Counted from the first letter of the stretch, positions 53,707 to 63,081 are shown. The stretch: DNA of 64,000 bases from an uncultured Desulfosarcina sp. (GCF_963668215.1 NZ_OY764190.1:1178001-1242000), one strand, 5' to 3'. The notes: generated from the sequence alone by a model not told the origin. Numbers and translations are program-made.

Positions 53707-55299
53707 TTATGCGGGGGTGTGCGCTTGAATCAGGCTGCGGAAAAAGGCTTCGTCCTCACTGTGATTCAATCCATCCTCCAGGCGGATCAATCCTTTTCGG
53801 ACCTGCTTGGCCAAGGAAATGTCGATATTCGAAAAATCGTCGCTTCCGGTCTGCATCTGGGTCCGGATATGGTGGGTCTTGGCATCCCGCACGAAACCCC
53901 TCATCCGATTGCTGTTGATAAAGTGTTCCAGGGCCAGGATTCGGCCTTTGCCGTCCTTTCTGGCCACCAGCCTTTGGGAAATGGAGAGCAGCAGGGATTC
54001 GGCCAGGGTCAGGCGGATCAGGTGCTGCTCATAAGGCTCGAACATATTCACGATACGTTCGATAATGGATGTGGCGTTGTCGGAATGCGCGGTCGACAGG
54101 ACCAGGTGGCCGGAATTGGCAGCCTGCAATGCGATTCGAAACGTCTCCCGATCCCGCATTTCGCCGACCACGATGACATCCGGGCTTTGCCGCAAAATAT
54201 GGCGCATGCCCTGGGCAAACGATTCCACATCCCGTCCGATCTCCCGCTGGCTGATGTTGCTTTTCTTGTGCGCGTGCAGGTATTCCACCGGATCTTCCAG
54301 GGTGATGATATGACATCCCCGGCGGGAGTTGATGATATCCACCATCGCCGAAAGGGTGGTTGTTTTTCCATGCCCCGATGGACTGGAAATCAGAATCAAT
54401 CCCTGTGGGCGCAAGGCAAATTGCGCAATCCATTCCGGAAGGTTCAATTGCGGCAGTTCCGGAACCTCGTCCATGATCGGGCGCAGGACAATGCTCACAG
54501 ATTCGCGCTGACGGTAAAGCGCCCCTCGAAACCGTCCGATGTCCGGGTAGGAGACGGAAAATTCATGGTCCGTCTTCTCCGAAAAAGTGGCCCACCCTTC
54601 ATCGGTGAGCATCTCGCGGGCATAGTTCTGGCAATCCTCCGGCGTGAGTGCGGGGATGGCCAACCGTTTCAACGTATTGGCAATCTTGATGGAAGGCGGC
54701 GATCCTGCCGAAAAAATCATATCGTTGGCGTTGGTTTTTTTCAGGTAGCGCAGCAACGCCTCCAGTTTGGGCGATTTTTCCCCTTTCTCCATCTCCACCA
54801 TTTCGGACAATGCCTCACCCTGAAGCCCCGCCCCCGGGTTGGCACGGACATAGCGTATAGCACTTTCGATCATGAAAGCCGGCATGACAACCGGCTGAAT
54901 TTTCTTACCGAGGGAAAATTCCAATTCGCTGATGACGGAGAAATCCTGGGGGTTGGACATGGCCAGGACCAACGACTGCTGTTCCACCGCAAGGGGGAGG
55001 ACCCGGAGGGCGGCCATTTTTTCAATCGGCATCATCTGGAGCACATCTCCGGCGATCCTGCGCTGGTACAGGTTCACGCCCGGCACGCCAAACTTCCTGC
55101 TCAGCAGTTCGAGCAGATCGTCCAACGCCACGAATCCCATTTCGATCAAAATGGAACCCAGCTTGCCGCCGGCCTGGGCCTGCCTTTTCAATACCTGCTG
55201 GAGTTGATCGGCATTGATAAGGCCGTCATCGATCAATTCTTCGCCGATTCTTCGCTTCTTGGTTTTTCGTGGGCCGCTGGCATTCGAGTCGTCAACCAT
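53707..55299 (-). CDS. PilT-like ATPase with GspE/MshE-type N-terminal domain
   Basis: This 530-residue ATPase has a GspE/MshE N-terminal domain (residues 17-150, RIGEELIDDGLINADQLQQVL, VALDDLLELLSRKFGVP) as found in pilus-extension and type II secretion ATPases. The C-terminal half looks like PilT/PilU: ANDMIFSAGSPPSIK, Walker A SSPSGHGKTTT, the His/Asp boxes (DPVEYLHAHK, VGEMRDRETFRIAL) and AHSDNA. A c-di-GMP-binding MshEN-type role is possible. It may drive pilus retraction or another secretion step. No pilus genes lie near. Confidence 0.87.
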   Translation of the reverse strand: MVDDSNASGPRKTKKRRIGEELIDDGLINADQLQQVLKRQAQAGGKLGSILIEMGFVALDDLLELLSRKFGVPGVNLYQRRIAGDVLQMMPIEKMAALRVLPLAVEQQSLVLAMSNPQDFSVISELEFSLGKKIQPVVMPAFMIESAIRYVRANPGAGLQGEALSEMVEMEKGEKSPKLEALLRYLKKTNANDMIFSAGSPPSIKIANTLKRLAIPALTPEDCQNYAREMLTDEGWATFSEKTDHEFSVSYPDIGRFRGALYRQRESVSIVLRPIMDEVPELPQLNLPEWIAQFALRPQGLILISSPSGHGKTTTLSAMVDIINSRRGCHIITLEDPVEYLHAHKKSNISQREIGRDVESFAQGMRHILRQSPDVIVVGEMRDRETFRIALQAANSGHLVLSTAHSDNATSIIERIVNMFEPYEQHLIRLTLAESLLLSISQRLVARKDGKGRILALEHFINSNRMRGFVRDAKTHHIRTQMQTGSDDFSNIDISLAKQVRKGLIRLEDGLNHSEDEAFFRSLIQAHTPA

Positions 55300-55510
55300 T
55301 GTCGGGAAACTCCTATTCGTCGGATGCTAAGAATTCGGAACGGGCCGCGACCCATTCCCCCTTGCCGATTGATAAATGTAAACCGATTTGAAATGGTGAG
55401 TCAAATGATTTGAAAATGATGGAAATTCCTTGTCCCCCATCAGCGAAAATGGTATCCGGTTCAGCCGGTTTATCGACCGCTTTGCACAATGGTAATGAAA
55501 GGATCTCACA

Positions 55511-56308
55511 ATGACGACGATTCTATTAATGTACACCCTGGTCGGCGCCATCGCCGGCGTCCTGGCCGGACTGCTTGGAATCGGCGGAGGCCTGGTCATC
55601 GTGCCCATGCTGGTGTTCTGCTTCGTTCGCCAGGGCATCCCCGAGGCTACGATCATGCACCTGGCGTTAGGCACTTCGCTGGCCAGCATCATGTTCACGG
55701 CCGTGTCCAGCTTTCGCGCCCACCACAAACGCGGCGCGGTGCACTGGGATGTGGTGCGCAAAATCGTTATCGGCATCTTCACGGGGACCTTTATGGGCAG
55801 CTACATCGCCGCCCAGTTGTCCACCCGGTTCCTCAAAGGTTTTTTCGTCGTGTTCCTTTATTACGTGGCCGTTCAGATGCTGACCGGCAAGAAGCCCAAG
55901 CCGACGCGCCAGATTCCCGGGCGTACGGCCATGTTCGGGGTGGGCAATGTCATCGGTGTGGTGTCGAGCCTGGTGGGAATCGGCGGCGGGACCCTTTCGG
56001 TGCCGTTCATGATCTGGTGCAACATGCCGGTTCACCACGCCATCGGCACCTCGGCGGCCATCGGCTTTCCCATCGCCATTGCCGGCACCATCGGCTATAT
56101 CGTCAACGGCTGGTCGGTTTCGGGACTGCCCGATTTCTCCCTGGGATACATCTACCTGCCGGCGCTGGTAGGCATCGTGGTCACCAGCGTGCTGACCGCC
56201 CCTTTGGGCGTACGCCTGGCCCACAGCCTGCCGGTGGACCGTCTGAAACGGGTTTTTGCCGTTCTGCTGCTGGTGGTGGGGACCCGGATGCTGATCAGTA
56301 TCATTTGA
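55511..56308 (+). CDS. TauE/SafE-family sulfite exporter-type permease
   Basis: This 265-residue membrane protein has about eight helices and the family's twin Gly-rich motifs: AGLLGIGGGLVIVPM (residues 15-30) and VSSLVGIGGGTLSVPF (about 150-165), each with GIGGG. The family moves sulfite, sulfonates or related anions. It lies 198 bases ahead of sat on the same strand, which suggests a role in sulfur-oxyanion movement, such as removal of sulfite or sulfate-related anions; this is inference. Confidence 0.87.
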   Translation: MTTILLMYTLVGAIAGVLAGLLGIGGGLVIVPMLVFCFVRQGIPEATIMHLALGTSLASIMFTAVSSFRAHHKRGAVHWDVVRKIVIGIFTGTFMGSYIAAQLSTRFLKGFFVVFLYYVAVQMLTGKKPKPTRQIPGRTAMFGVGNVIGVVSSLVGIGGGTLSVPFMIWCNMPVHHAIGTSAAIGFPIAIAGTIGYIVNGWSVSGLPDFSLGYIYLPALVGIVVTSVLTAPLGVRLAHSLPVDRLKRVFAVLLLVVGTRMLISII

Positions 56309-56460
56309 TCCTGTTTCTAACATATGCTCAAATTATTGATTTCATCCCGAATATCTTTTCGCGTAACGGTGCCCGCGGCCCGAAATATTCTTGACAAAAC
56401 AACCGTTCCCGAATAGTTATTTCACCTTGGTGTTTCCATCCCTTCCAGGCCATTCATCTG

Positions 56461-56484
56461 TGTATACAGATTGTGAAAATCACA
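56461..56484 (+). promoter_or_regulatory. candidate regulatory site ahead of sat
   Basis: An 8-base palindrome TGTATACA (56461-56468) and a 13-base inverted repeat TGTGA-AAA-TCACA (56472-56484) lie 22-46 bases ahead of sat. The half-sites are CRP/HcpR-like, but the 3-base spacer is shorter than the normal six. AAAGGAG precedes the ATG. Confidence 0.4.
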
Positions 56485-56506
56485 TTATCGAAAGGAGAAA
56501 GAACAC

Positions 56507-57778
56507 ATGTCCAATCTTATTCCCCCCCATGGCGGCAAAGGCCTCACTGTCTGTCTGCTCGAAGGCGCTGAACTGGAAGCCGAAAAGAAAAAAGCCGAAG
56601 GTCTCAAGAAGGTAGAGATCTCCCCGCGCGTCAAGGGTGACCTGATCATGATCGGCATCGGCGGCTTCAGCCCCCTGGCCGGTTTCATGACCAAAGCCGA
56701 TTGGAAAGGCGTTTGCGAAAATTTCCTGATGGCTGACGGTACATTCTGGCCGGTGCCGGTGTGCCTGGACGTCTCCAAAGAAGACGCCGATGCCATTGCC
56801 GACGGCGACGAAATCGCACTCTACGATCCCAAAGGCGACGAAATCATGGCCACCATGAAGGTCACCGAAAAGTTCGAGCTGACCGATGCCGACAAGAAAT
56901 GGGAATGCGAGAAGGTCTTCATGGGTGAAGGCACCCCGACGGCCGAAGAGTTCTGGAAGATCGCCGAAGAGGATCACCCCGGCGTCCAGATGGTCATGAA
57001 CCAGAAACAGTTCAACCTGGCCGGCCCGGTCAAGGTCCTCAGCGAAGGTAACTACCCGACCAAATACGCCGGCGTCTACCATCGCCCGGCCGAATCGCGC
57101 AAGCTGTTCGAAGATCGTGGCTGGAGCGAAGTGGCTGCCCTGCAGTTGCGCAACCCCATGCATCGCAGCCATGAATACCTGTGCAAGATCGCCGTGGAAG
57201 TATGCGACGGCGTTTACATCCACAGCCTGGTCGGCAACCTGAAACCCGGCGACATTCCCGCCGAAGTTCGCGTGAAATGCATCGACGCCCTGGTGAAAAA
57301 CTACTTCGTCGAGCAGAACGTCATCCAGGGCGGCTACCCGCTGGATATGCGTTACGCCGGTCCCCGTGAAGGCCTCCTGCACGCCGCCTTCCGTCAGAAC
57401 TATGGCTGCTCCAAGATGATCATCGGCCGTGACCACGCCGGCGTGGGCGATTTCTACGGTATGTTCGAAGCCCAGACCATCTTCGACAAGATCCCGACCC
57501 CCGAGGGCGGCAAAGGCCTGCTCTGCCAGCCGTTGAAGATCGACTGGACCTTCTACTGCTACAAGTGCGACGGCATGGCCTCCCTGCGGACCTGCCCGCA
57601 TGCCAAGGAAGACCGCGTACTGCTCTCCGGCACCATGCTGCGCAAGATGCTTTCCGAAGGCGGCGAACTGCCTGATCACTTCGGCCGCGACGAAGTTGTC
57701 GCCATTCTGCGTGAGTACTACGAAGGCCTCACCGAGAAGGTAGAGATCAAGACCCACAAGGCTGCCACCGGCGACTAA
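56507..57778 (+). CDS. sat: sulfate adenylyltransferase (dissimilatory type)
   Basis: This 423-residue enzyme joins sulfate and ATP to make APS, the first step of sulfate respiration. It has the sulfate/ATP motifs [14 protein letters not shown] (Q-x-R-N and H-x-x-H), [12 protein letters not shown] and the [13 protein letters not shown] block. A Cys cluster with [25 protein letters not shown], typical of the zinc-binding enzymes of sulfate reducers, is present near the C terminus. Codon choice is strongly biased toward C-ending codons, consistent with high expression. It is not next to apr or dsr genes in this window. Confidence 0.97.
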   Translation: MSNLIPPHGGKGLTVCLLEGAELEAEKKKAEGLKKVEISPRVKGDLIMIGIGGFSPLAGFMTKADWKGVCENFLMADGTFWPVPVCLDVSKEDADAIADGDEIALYDPKGDEIMATMKVTEKFELTDADKKWECEKVFMGEGTPTAEEFWKIAEEDHPGVQMVMNQKQFNLAGPVKVLSEGNYPTKYAGVYHRPAESRKLFEDRGWSEVAALQLRNPMHRSHEYLCKIAVEVCDGVYIHSLVGNLKPGDIPAEVRVKCIDALVKNYFVEQNVIQGGYPLDMRYAGPREGLLHAAFRQNYGCSKMIIGRDHAGVGDFYGMFEAQTIFDKIPTPEGGKGLLCQPLKIDWTFYCYKCDGMASLRTCPHAKEDRVLLSGTMLRKMLSEGGELPDHFGRDEVVAILREYYEGLTEKVEIKTHKAATGD

Positions 57779-57803
57779 TCGACCGGCAACGCCACCTTCT
57801 ATA

Positions 57804-57841
57804 AAAAAAGCGGGACGTACCTCGGTGCGCCCCGCTTTTTT
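57804..57841 (+). terminator. Rho-independent terminator after sat
   Basis: An AAAAAAGCGGG arm (about 57804-57814) pairs with CCCGCTTTTTT (57831-57841) around an imperfect inner stem. The A/T-rich flanks allow it to serve the convergent ligase gene too. Confidence 0.88.
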
Positions 57842-57847
57842 ATGGGA

Positions 57848-58690
57848 TCAATCCCGCCTGACCCGCATGAACGACGCAAACCTCGGCACCCCGTTACGGG
57901 TGAATCCGTAGTACTTAAACGTTACCAATGCACCGATGGGCGGCGGGGCCTTGCGCTGGGACATTGTAAACCCGGTGCCGAGCTTGAATTGGATGCCGTT
58001 TTCCAGCCGCAGAGTAAGGCTCCCCAGCATGCCTTCGAATTGCCCTTTTCCGGGATTGTGGGCAATCACGGTCCCTTCCATGTCGCTGAAATTTTTCACT
58101 TTCAAAACATGGGCATTGCGGCCGGCCTGAAACGGAAGGCTCGGATCCTTAATCACGATGCCTTCGCCGCCCATGGATTCGATGTTTTTTAGAAAAGCAT
58201 CCAGGTGATCCGTGCCCTGACACCTGATTTGCTCGATAATGCGGACATGGATTGCCGGATGGACATCAAACCATCGGCCGGCTTTGTCCAGACGGGTTGG
58301 AAAATCACCGCCAGCCCCCGGCACTTCGAAGATATTGTAAGTGATTTCCCGCCAGTTCTTTGAAGGGACCGCATCCAGAACGGTTTTTTGAACGAAAGCA
58401 AAATCGTTTCGCTTGCGCCACAGTTCCCCGTCCAGGGCAAAAGGCGGGAAGTTTTCGGTGAACCATCCCGGCGCATGAATTACCCGGCCCTGGCGGGTCA
58501 ACAGCTGTTTTCCGTCCCAGTACCCGCGAATGCCGTCCAGCTTTTCACTCATCAGCCAGCCGACAACGTCTTGGTTGCCCGTGTACGTGCCCGGATGCTG
58601 AAGCAGCGGCGGCCCCGCCGACAGCAGTACTGGAAAACAGCCAATCAGGGCCAATGCGGCAATTGCGGTGCGAACGAACCTTGTAATCAT
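57848..58690 (-). CDS. exported ATP-dependent DNA ligase (Lig E type)
   Basis: This 280-residue minimal ATP-dependent ligase has a signal peptide (FVRTAIAALALIGCFPVLLSAG). Nucleotidyltransferase motif I is SEKLDGIRGYW (Lys attacks ATP), with LDGELWRKRNDF (motif III region), GGEGIVIKDPS (IV) and HVLKVKN (V); an OB domain ends the protein (LGTGFTMSQRK). Lig E-type ligases are predicted to act in the periplasm and are linked to competence or extracellular DNA in some proteobacteria. The ATG at 58690 is chosen; one seven codons upstream is possible. Convergent with sat. Confidence 0.88.
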   Translation of the reverse strand: MITRFVRTAIAALALIGCFPVLLSAGPPLLQHPGTYTGNQDVVGWLMSEKLDGIRGYWDGKQLLTRQGRVIHAPGWFTENFPPFALDGELWRKRNDFAFVQKTVLDAVPSKNWREITYNIFEVPGAGGDFPTRLDKAGRWFDVHPAIHVRIIEQIRCQGTDHLDAFLKNIESMGGEGIVIKDPSLPFQAGRNAHVLKVKNFSDMEGTVIAHNPGKGQFEGMLGSLTLRLENGIQFKLGTGFTMSQRKAPPPIGALVTFKYYGFTRNGVPRFASFMRVRRD

Positions 58691-58735
58691 AAATCCACCG
58701 AATGCGTTCATGTTCTCAGCTCGGTTCCCCCGGCG

Positions 58736-59038
58736 CTAAATCGGCACAAAAATCATGCAGATCACATCGTTGACGTAACCATCGCTGCGCTTGTATTCGC
58801 GGTAGCCCTCAGAGACCTGCAATCCTGCCACATAAGATCGCCCTTCCAGGTCTATGATGACGGACCTACGCTCGCCTTTTTTAAGTCTGAATAAGGTGTC
58901 TTCCAAGGGGAACGAACTACCTACCGGATAGTCGGGAGTCGTTGAGGCAATAATCATTTTCTGGCGATCCGTAAAAACACCGAAACTACCCGGCACGATC
59001 TGTTTTTTTTCATCCTTGGGCAGGACATCGGTCAACAT
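58736..59038 (-). CDS. C-terminal part of a split Cache-type protein
   Basis: These 100 codons continue, in the same frame, from the gene that ends at the TAG at 59042-59044; the next codon after the TAG is GCC, then this ATG. The content looks like a domain end and not a complete protein: GVFTDRQKMIIASTTPDYPVGS, SVIIDLEGRSYVAG and a GYREYKRSDGYVNDVI finish. I recall similar segments as the end of single long chemosensor-like proteins. It may be made alone by reinitiation, by readthrough, or not at all. Confidence 0.6.
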   Translation of the reverse strand: MLTDVLPKDEKKQIVPGSFGVFTDRQKMIIASTTPDYPVGSSFPLEDTLFRLKKGERRSVIIDLEGRSYVAGLQVSEGYREYKRSDGYVNDVICMIFVPI

Positions 59039-59041
59039 GGC

Positions 59042-60856
59042 CTAGAATTGCGGTTCCGCATCGAACACGATTTGAATGATCCCCACAACGCGTTGATCAT
59101 TCTCCGGATCTCTCACCGCGGTACTATAGATGTAGGTGGCACGCCCCCCATAAAGCGGTGTGGGCAAAAATTTGGAAACGCGATAGTCCCGGCTGGAAGA
59201 AAGTCTCAGGGTTTTATGCACGAAATCATGATCCAATTGCATTCCCACAATATCCTGGCCTACGGGCAGTCCGTCATCCAGGAGGCGTTCTGAAAGCTCC
59301 TCCGGCGGATTTGATACAGCGATTACCACCCCCTGGGGATCTGCCAGGACCAGGCGCAGATAAGGCGTGTAAAGGTTGTTGATATACTGAAGGTTGTCGG
59401 TTAGCGCCTGACGCTCGGCATCATGTAAGGAATGATTGTGATGTTTGGTCAAAAGCCGGCGGAACATGGGCGTCAATGCCCACCAACAGACGTCGTTGGC
59501 CCGCTCATAAAGGTTGCGATCAGCGATGCTGTTTCCCTGGAAGGCGCGAAACTGCATATCGTTGAACAATGATGTCACGATGGTTTCCTGGAGGTTCTGA
59601 ATGGCCGCGTTAAAAAGGTCGTCGACCTCTTCACCGATCCATTTCACGTATTGAAGGACCTCAACGAAAGCTTTTGCCTGGAACTTGGTGGCCTGGACGC
59701 GGCCATTGATGCTGTCCAGCTTCATGTCGTCCAACAATTCCTCGGAGGCATGTTTGATGGATGAAAGCTCCCCGGAAAAGTCCTGCAGCTTGATTACAAG
59801 CGCCTTGCCCAGAGTGTCCCCGGAATGCTGCGTTTTAAACGCCATCCCGATATCGATCATGGACACGGCATACCAGGTAAGGCCATAGAAGCCCTGATAA
59901 CCATCCGTTGCCACCATACTGGCCAGATAAGTCCGACCTTGTATTGTGAGAAACCTGAAATCGGCATTCAGGTCTACGGTGATCTTGAAGGCGGGAGGAA
60001 GAATAGTCGCATTATTGGAGCACATGACGCTGCCATTGGCGTCAATAATAGCAACCACGATCTGGGGATTACCCTGGTTCAGGTCCTTGAAAATTCCTTC
60101 CATCTCATCTTCGAAGTCAAAACACAGGCACAGCGAGCCGAGCGCCGTGTGCTGTTCCGGATCCTCTATTTTCTGCGAGTATATGAGCGCTTTACCACGA
60201 CCGGGTTGCAGGTCTGTCTCCCGATAGGTCTCTACATAATTATCATCCGTGTCGTTACGGAGGTGAAGGGCATGGGTCTTTTTAAGCAGGGGATCTGTCG
60301 AATACCGGACAGTATTGGCCGCATCCAGATTGGCCTGGACCTGTCCCTTCATGTCGAGCACCAGGATTTCGTTGTAAACGGTATATTCATACTGATAATC
60401 GGCAAGCCGCTGACGGATGGTTTCGGACCGCCGGGCGATTTCGTCCGGATCGCCCCCCTCTTTCATCTGTTTCAGGAAGTCGACGATTTCAGCATCCGTG
60501 GCCAGATAGCCGACATCGGCGGTCCGTTCGAAAAGATTGCGTTTGAGGATGTTGATGGCGAACTTAGCCGAATCCGCAATCTCGAGAACAACCTTCTTGA
60601 CCATTTCGAAAAGAATTGCATCCACCAACCGTTGCTGGATTTGACCATAATTTACCATGGTTGAACGCATTTCCTGGATAAGCGGCGTGAATAGCTTGGT
60701 CGCTTCAACCGGCATACAACCGGTCTCGATCATGCCGGCAGTAATGGCACCGGCCCACCGGGTATTGATGGAGTGAAATTTGTCGAGGTAACGGCTAACA
60801 ACGGGAATCGATTTAGCCAACCGCTCTTTGTTCCTTTGAATTACGTTTAGATCCAT
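59042..60856 (-). CDS. soluble Cache-type sensor-like protein, ends at in-frame TAG
   Basis: This 604-residue protein has no clear membrane helix. The N-terminal 120 residues are helical. Two Cache-like units are seen: about 160-350 (YTVYNEILVLDMKGQVQANL, GRTYLASMVATDGYQGFYG) and about 480-604 (TPYLRLVLADPQGVVIAVSN, ATYIYSTAVRDPEN). A helical segment with DSINGRVQATKFQAKAF lies between. A joined protein with the downstream part would be about 706 residues. The ATG at 60856 has AAAGGA seven bases ahead. Its role is probably chemosensory; no effector domain is seen. The TAG may be a mutation or may be read through. Confidence 0.65.
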   Translation of the reverse strand: MDLNVIQRNKERLAKSIPVVSRYLDKFHSINTRWAGAITAGMIETGCMPVEATKLFTPLIQEMRSTMVNYGQIQQRLVDAILFEMVKKVVLEIADSAKFAINILKRNLFERTADVGYLATDAEIVDFLKQMKEGGDPDEIARRSETIRQRLADYQYEYTVYNEILVLDMKGQVQANLDAANTVRYSTDPLLKKTHALHLRNDTDDNYVETYRETDLQPGRGKALIYSQKIEDPEQHTALGSLCLCFDFEDEMEGIFKDLNQGNPQIVVAIIDANGSVMCSNNATILPPAFKITVDLNADFRFLTIQGRTYLASMVATDGYQGFYGLTWYAVSMIDIGMAFKTQHSGDTLGKALVIKLQDFSGELSSIKHASEELLDDMKLDSINGRVQATKFQAKAFVEVLQYVKWIGEEVDDLFNAAIQNLQETIVTSLFNDMQFRAFQGNSIADRNLYERANDVCWWALTPMFRRLLTKHHNHSLHDAERQALTDNLQYINNLYTPYLRLVLADPQGVVIAVSNPPEELSERLLDDGLPVGQDIVGMQLDHDFVHKTLRLSSSRDYRVSKFLPTPLYGGRATYIYSTAVRDPENDQRVVGIIQIVFDAEPQF

Positions 60857-61048
60857 GGAGAGTCCTTTACCACACTTAATCAGGGAATTAGAAGGTTTCA
60901 ACAAACAGCCGCAACGTCCGGCCAACGCAAGTTATTATCGGTCATTTTTTATACAACTTTAACAATATTGTTGTTACAATGATGTTATATTACAATTTTG
61001 TATTTTTTCAGGCGCCAAAATGGTAACGATAAAAAAGGAACGATAAAA

Positions 61049-61078
61049 AAGGGTTCACAGCGAATGCCGTGAACCCTT
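61049..61078 (-). terminator. terminator after tRNA-Val
   Basis: A perfect 10-base stem (61049-61058 with 61069-61078, core GGGTTCAC/GTGAACCC) is followed on the minus strand by a T-run. It ends the tRNA transcript. Confidence 0.85.
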
Positions 61079-61086
61079 GAATTTTC

Positions 61087-61161
61087 TGGTAGGCGCGATT
61101 GGATTTGAACCAACGACCTCTTCCGTGTCAGGGAAGCGCTCTCCCCCTGAGCTACGCGCCT
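61087..61161 (-). tRNA. tRNA-Val (GAC)
   Basis: A 75-base tRNA with a seven-base acceptor stem (AGGCGCG/CGCGCCT), a D-loop with GCTC...GAGC, an anticodon loop CTGACAC giving GAC (valine), a T-arm with GTTGG-TTCAAAT-CCAAT and an encoded CCA. A terminator follows. It stands alone between the sensor gene and pgsA. Confidence 0.96.
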
Positions 61162-61228
61162 ACATGAGGTGACTCTGCTACCATCTGCGCTCGACCATGT
61201 CAAGGAAAATGCTATGATGCAGCGTACT

Positions 61229-61789
61229 TTAGGCCTCCTGTTGAAGAATCTGGACGCCGACATAGACGTAATGAAACCCGGAAACCACCGTCAGGGCGCC
61301 GGCGATCCAAACCAGGGGGATCTTCAGCGTATAAAAACCGGAAAAAGAGGATGCCAGCAGAGAAACGGCCACAACGCTGAACTGGGATACCGTAGTGCAC
61401 TTGCTGACCATACTGGGTCGAATCCGGTACGGCTTTTCCGTAAGGGAAAAAATGGCGATTCCGATGACGATCAGAACGTCCCGGGAAAGCACGATCACCG
61501 TCAGCCATTCGGGAACAAGTCCCTGAATGGCCAAGCATACGAAAGAGGAAACCAGAAGAACCTTGTCCGCCACCGGATCCAAATAGGCGCCCACAAGGGT
61601 TCTCTGGTTAAACCAGCGGGCGACAAAGCCATCCAACCCGTCGCTGACACCTGCCAGGCCGAAAACCACCAGTGCCAGGGGCAGGTGTCCCCGCAACAGC
61701 AGAATGACGAACAGCGGCGTCATCAACAAGCGGGCCAGCGTCAGGATATTGGGAATGTTGACGACTGCGTTGGACCGCCCGCTGTTCAT
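61229..61789 (-). CDS. CDP-alcohol phosphatidyltransferase (PgsA-like)
   Basis: This 186-residue membrane enzyme has the family signature D-G-x2-A-R-x8-G-x3-D-x3-D, visible as DGFVARWF and then GAYLDPVADK. It has about five helices and a short N-terminal NIPNILTLARLLMTP start typical of phosphatidylglycerophosphate synthase. It makes PGP from CDP-diacylglycerol and glycerol-3-phosphate, or a related CDP-alcohol reaction. It begins 10 bases after the FlgT-like gene, as part of one operon with it and the polyprenyl synthase. Confidence 0.88.
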   Translation of the reverse strand: MNSGRSNAVVNIPNILTLARLLMTPLFVILLLRGHLPLALVVFGLAGVSDGLDGFVARWFNQRTLVGAYLDPVADKVLLVSSFVCLAIQGLVPEWLTVIVLSRDVLIVIGIAIFSLTEKPYRIRPSMVSKCTTVSQFSVVAVSLLASSFSGFYTLKIPLVWIAGALTVVSGFHYVYVGVQILQQEA

Positions 61790-61799
61790 GGCCGGCGCA

Positions 61800-62987
61800 T
61801 CACTGGTGCACCAGCCGAATGCGGACGACCTCGGCGGTCACCTCGTAGATATCGAGACCGAAGCCTTCGAACGTTTTCAGCAGCAAAGCGTCGGCCAGGG
61901 ATCGTGCCGTCCCCTGATAGCTAACGGCCATAACGGCCTTGTCGCTGGACATTTCACGCATCTTCAAGTCCTTGACGCCGGACAGGGTGGCGATGGCGGT
62001 CCTCAGACGCACGAAGCTGGCAATATGGCCGCCGGTGCCTTCCACCTCCACATGGATGGCGGCGCTGCGATCCTGTTCCTGCTGCCAGGCCACCATGATC
62101 TGATGGGCCAGCGCATCGCCGGCTGCGGCACCGGCTCCGGACAGGGCCTCGCGGCCGCCCGCAAACGCATCCTGGCCGGAAACCACAAACTTCTGACGCG
62201 TGCGGGCAACCGGTTTGCCGCTTTGGACGCTGAAGGCCTGCGCTTCGACAACCGCTTCATAGGCGGTACTGGCGCCCAAGGTATTGGGTGCCGGGGCGGC
62301 CGTACCGCTGCCGGCCACCACGATATCAGCGCCCAGGCGTTTGCCAAGGGCCGCCATCTGTTCTTCGGATACTGTTACGGGCAGTCCCATCGGCGTGCTG
62401 ACATCGGGTGTATCGATAACAACGAATCCGCTTGCCCGCAGAGCTTCAGCCATCGCCGCTTCGCTGATCGTCCGCTGTTGCATGCGGCGGTCTCCCCACC
62501 AGCAGGCAAAATCTGCATCGGTGGCGTTCTTTTCGGCCATCATGAAAAGAATATGCGGATACGCCGTTCCGGACAGGGCCAAACCCAACCGGGAAAGATC
62601 GCGGCTGACCCGGTCCACGGAGATGTCCACCTGCACCAGTGTGTGGATGGTATCTTTTAACACCGACTCGGTCAGCACCCGGTAATTTTGGATATATTCT
62701 TTGGGTCTTTCCAGAAGGTTGTCGTTGATCACCTTGAACCGCCGAACCACGGTTTCGCCGGTCAGCATCTCCAGGACCACCTGCCCCACCGCGGCGACCA
62801 GGGCATCGTCGACGGCGTTCTGCCGGGCTTCGACCAATTCATTTCCATGGACAACGGCGGTACCCAGCACGTTCACCTGTTTGACCACCGGCCGGGATGC
62901 CCCATGGCCGGCAGCAGGGACAAACGCCATAACAACCAGCAGGCCAACGGCCCCGATCCATTTTTTCATCGTATCGTGTTTGAACAT
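61800..62987 (-). CDS. exported FlgT-like protein
   Basis: This 395-residue protein has a signal peptide (WIGAVGLLVVMAFVPAAGHGA). The next part (about 35-120) resembles FlgT_N: ARQNAVDDALVAAVGQVV and LKDTIHTLVQVDISVD. A middle domain (about 140-270) starts with ILFMMAEKN, and the C-terminal part has another alpha/beta unit (DLKMREMSSDKAVMAVSY). FlgT-type proteins help build the outer ring of flagella in some groups, but no flagellar genes are adjacent. GGAGA lies seven bases before the ATG; a second ATG six codons on is possible. Confidence 0.65.
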   Translation of the reverse strand: MFKHDTMKKWIGAVGLLVVMAFVPAAGHGASRPVVKQVNVLGTAVVHGNELVEARQNAVDDALVAAVGQVVLEMLTGETVVRRFKVINDNLLERPKEYIQNYRVLTESVLKDTIHTLVQVDISVDRVSRDLSRLGLALSGTAYPHILFMMAEKNATDADFACWWGDRRMQQRTISEAAMAEALRASGFVVIDTPDVSTPMGLPVTVSEEQMAALGKRLGADIVVAGSGTAAPAPNTLGASTAYEAVVEAQAFSVQSGKPVARTRQKFVVSGQDAFAGGREALSGAGAAAGDALAHQIMVAWQQEQDRSAAIHVEVEGTGGHIASFVRLRTAIATLSGVKDLKMREMSSDKAVMAVSYQGTARSLADALLLKTFEGFGLDIYEVTAEVVRIRLVHQ

Positions 62988-63081
62988 GGGTCTATCTCCG
63001 GCCCGCGTCTTGGCATAGCGGGCAAATGGCCCCGGAACCCACGGGGCGGGTTTTGAAAATATCTGTCGATCATTCTTGCCG

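Noticed and set aside
59042..59044. Firm assignment of pyrrolysine at the TAG
   Set aside because: TAG ends at least four other genes in this window and no pyl gene is visible; kept only as one explanation.
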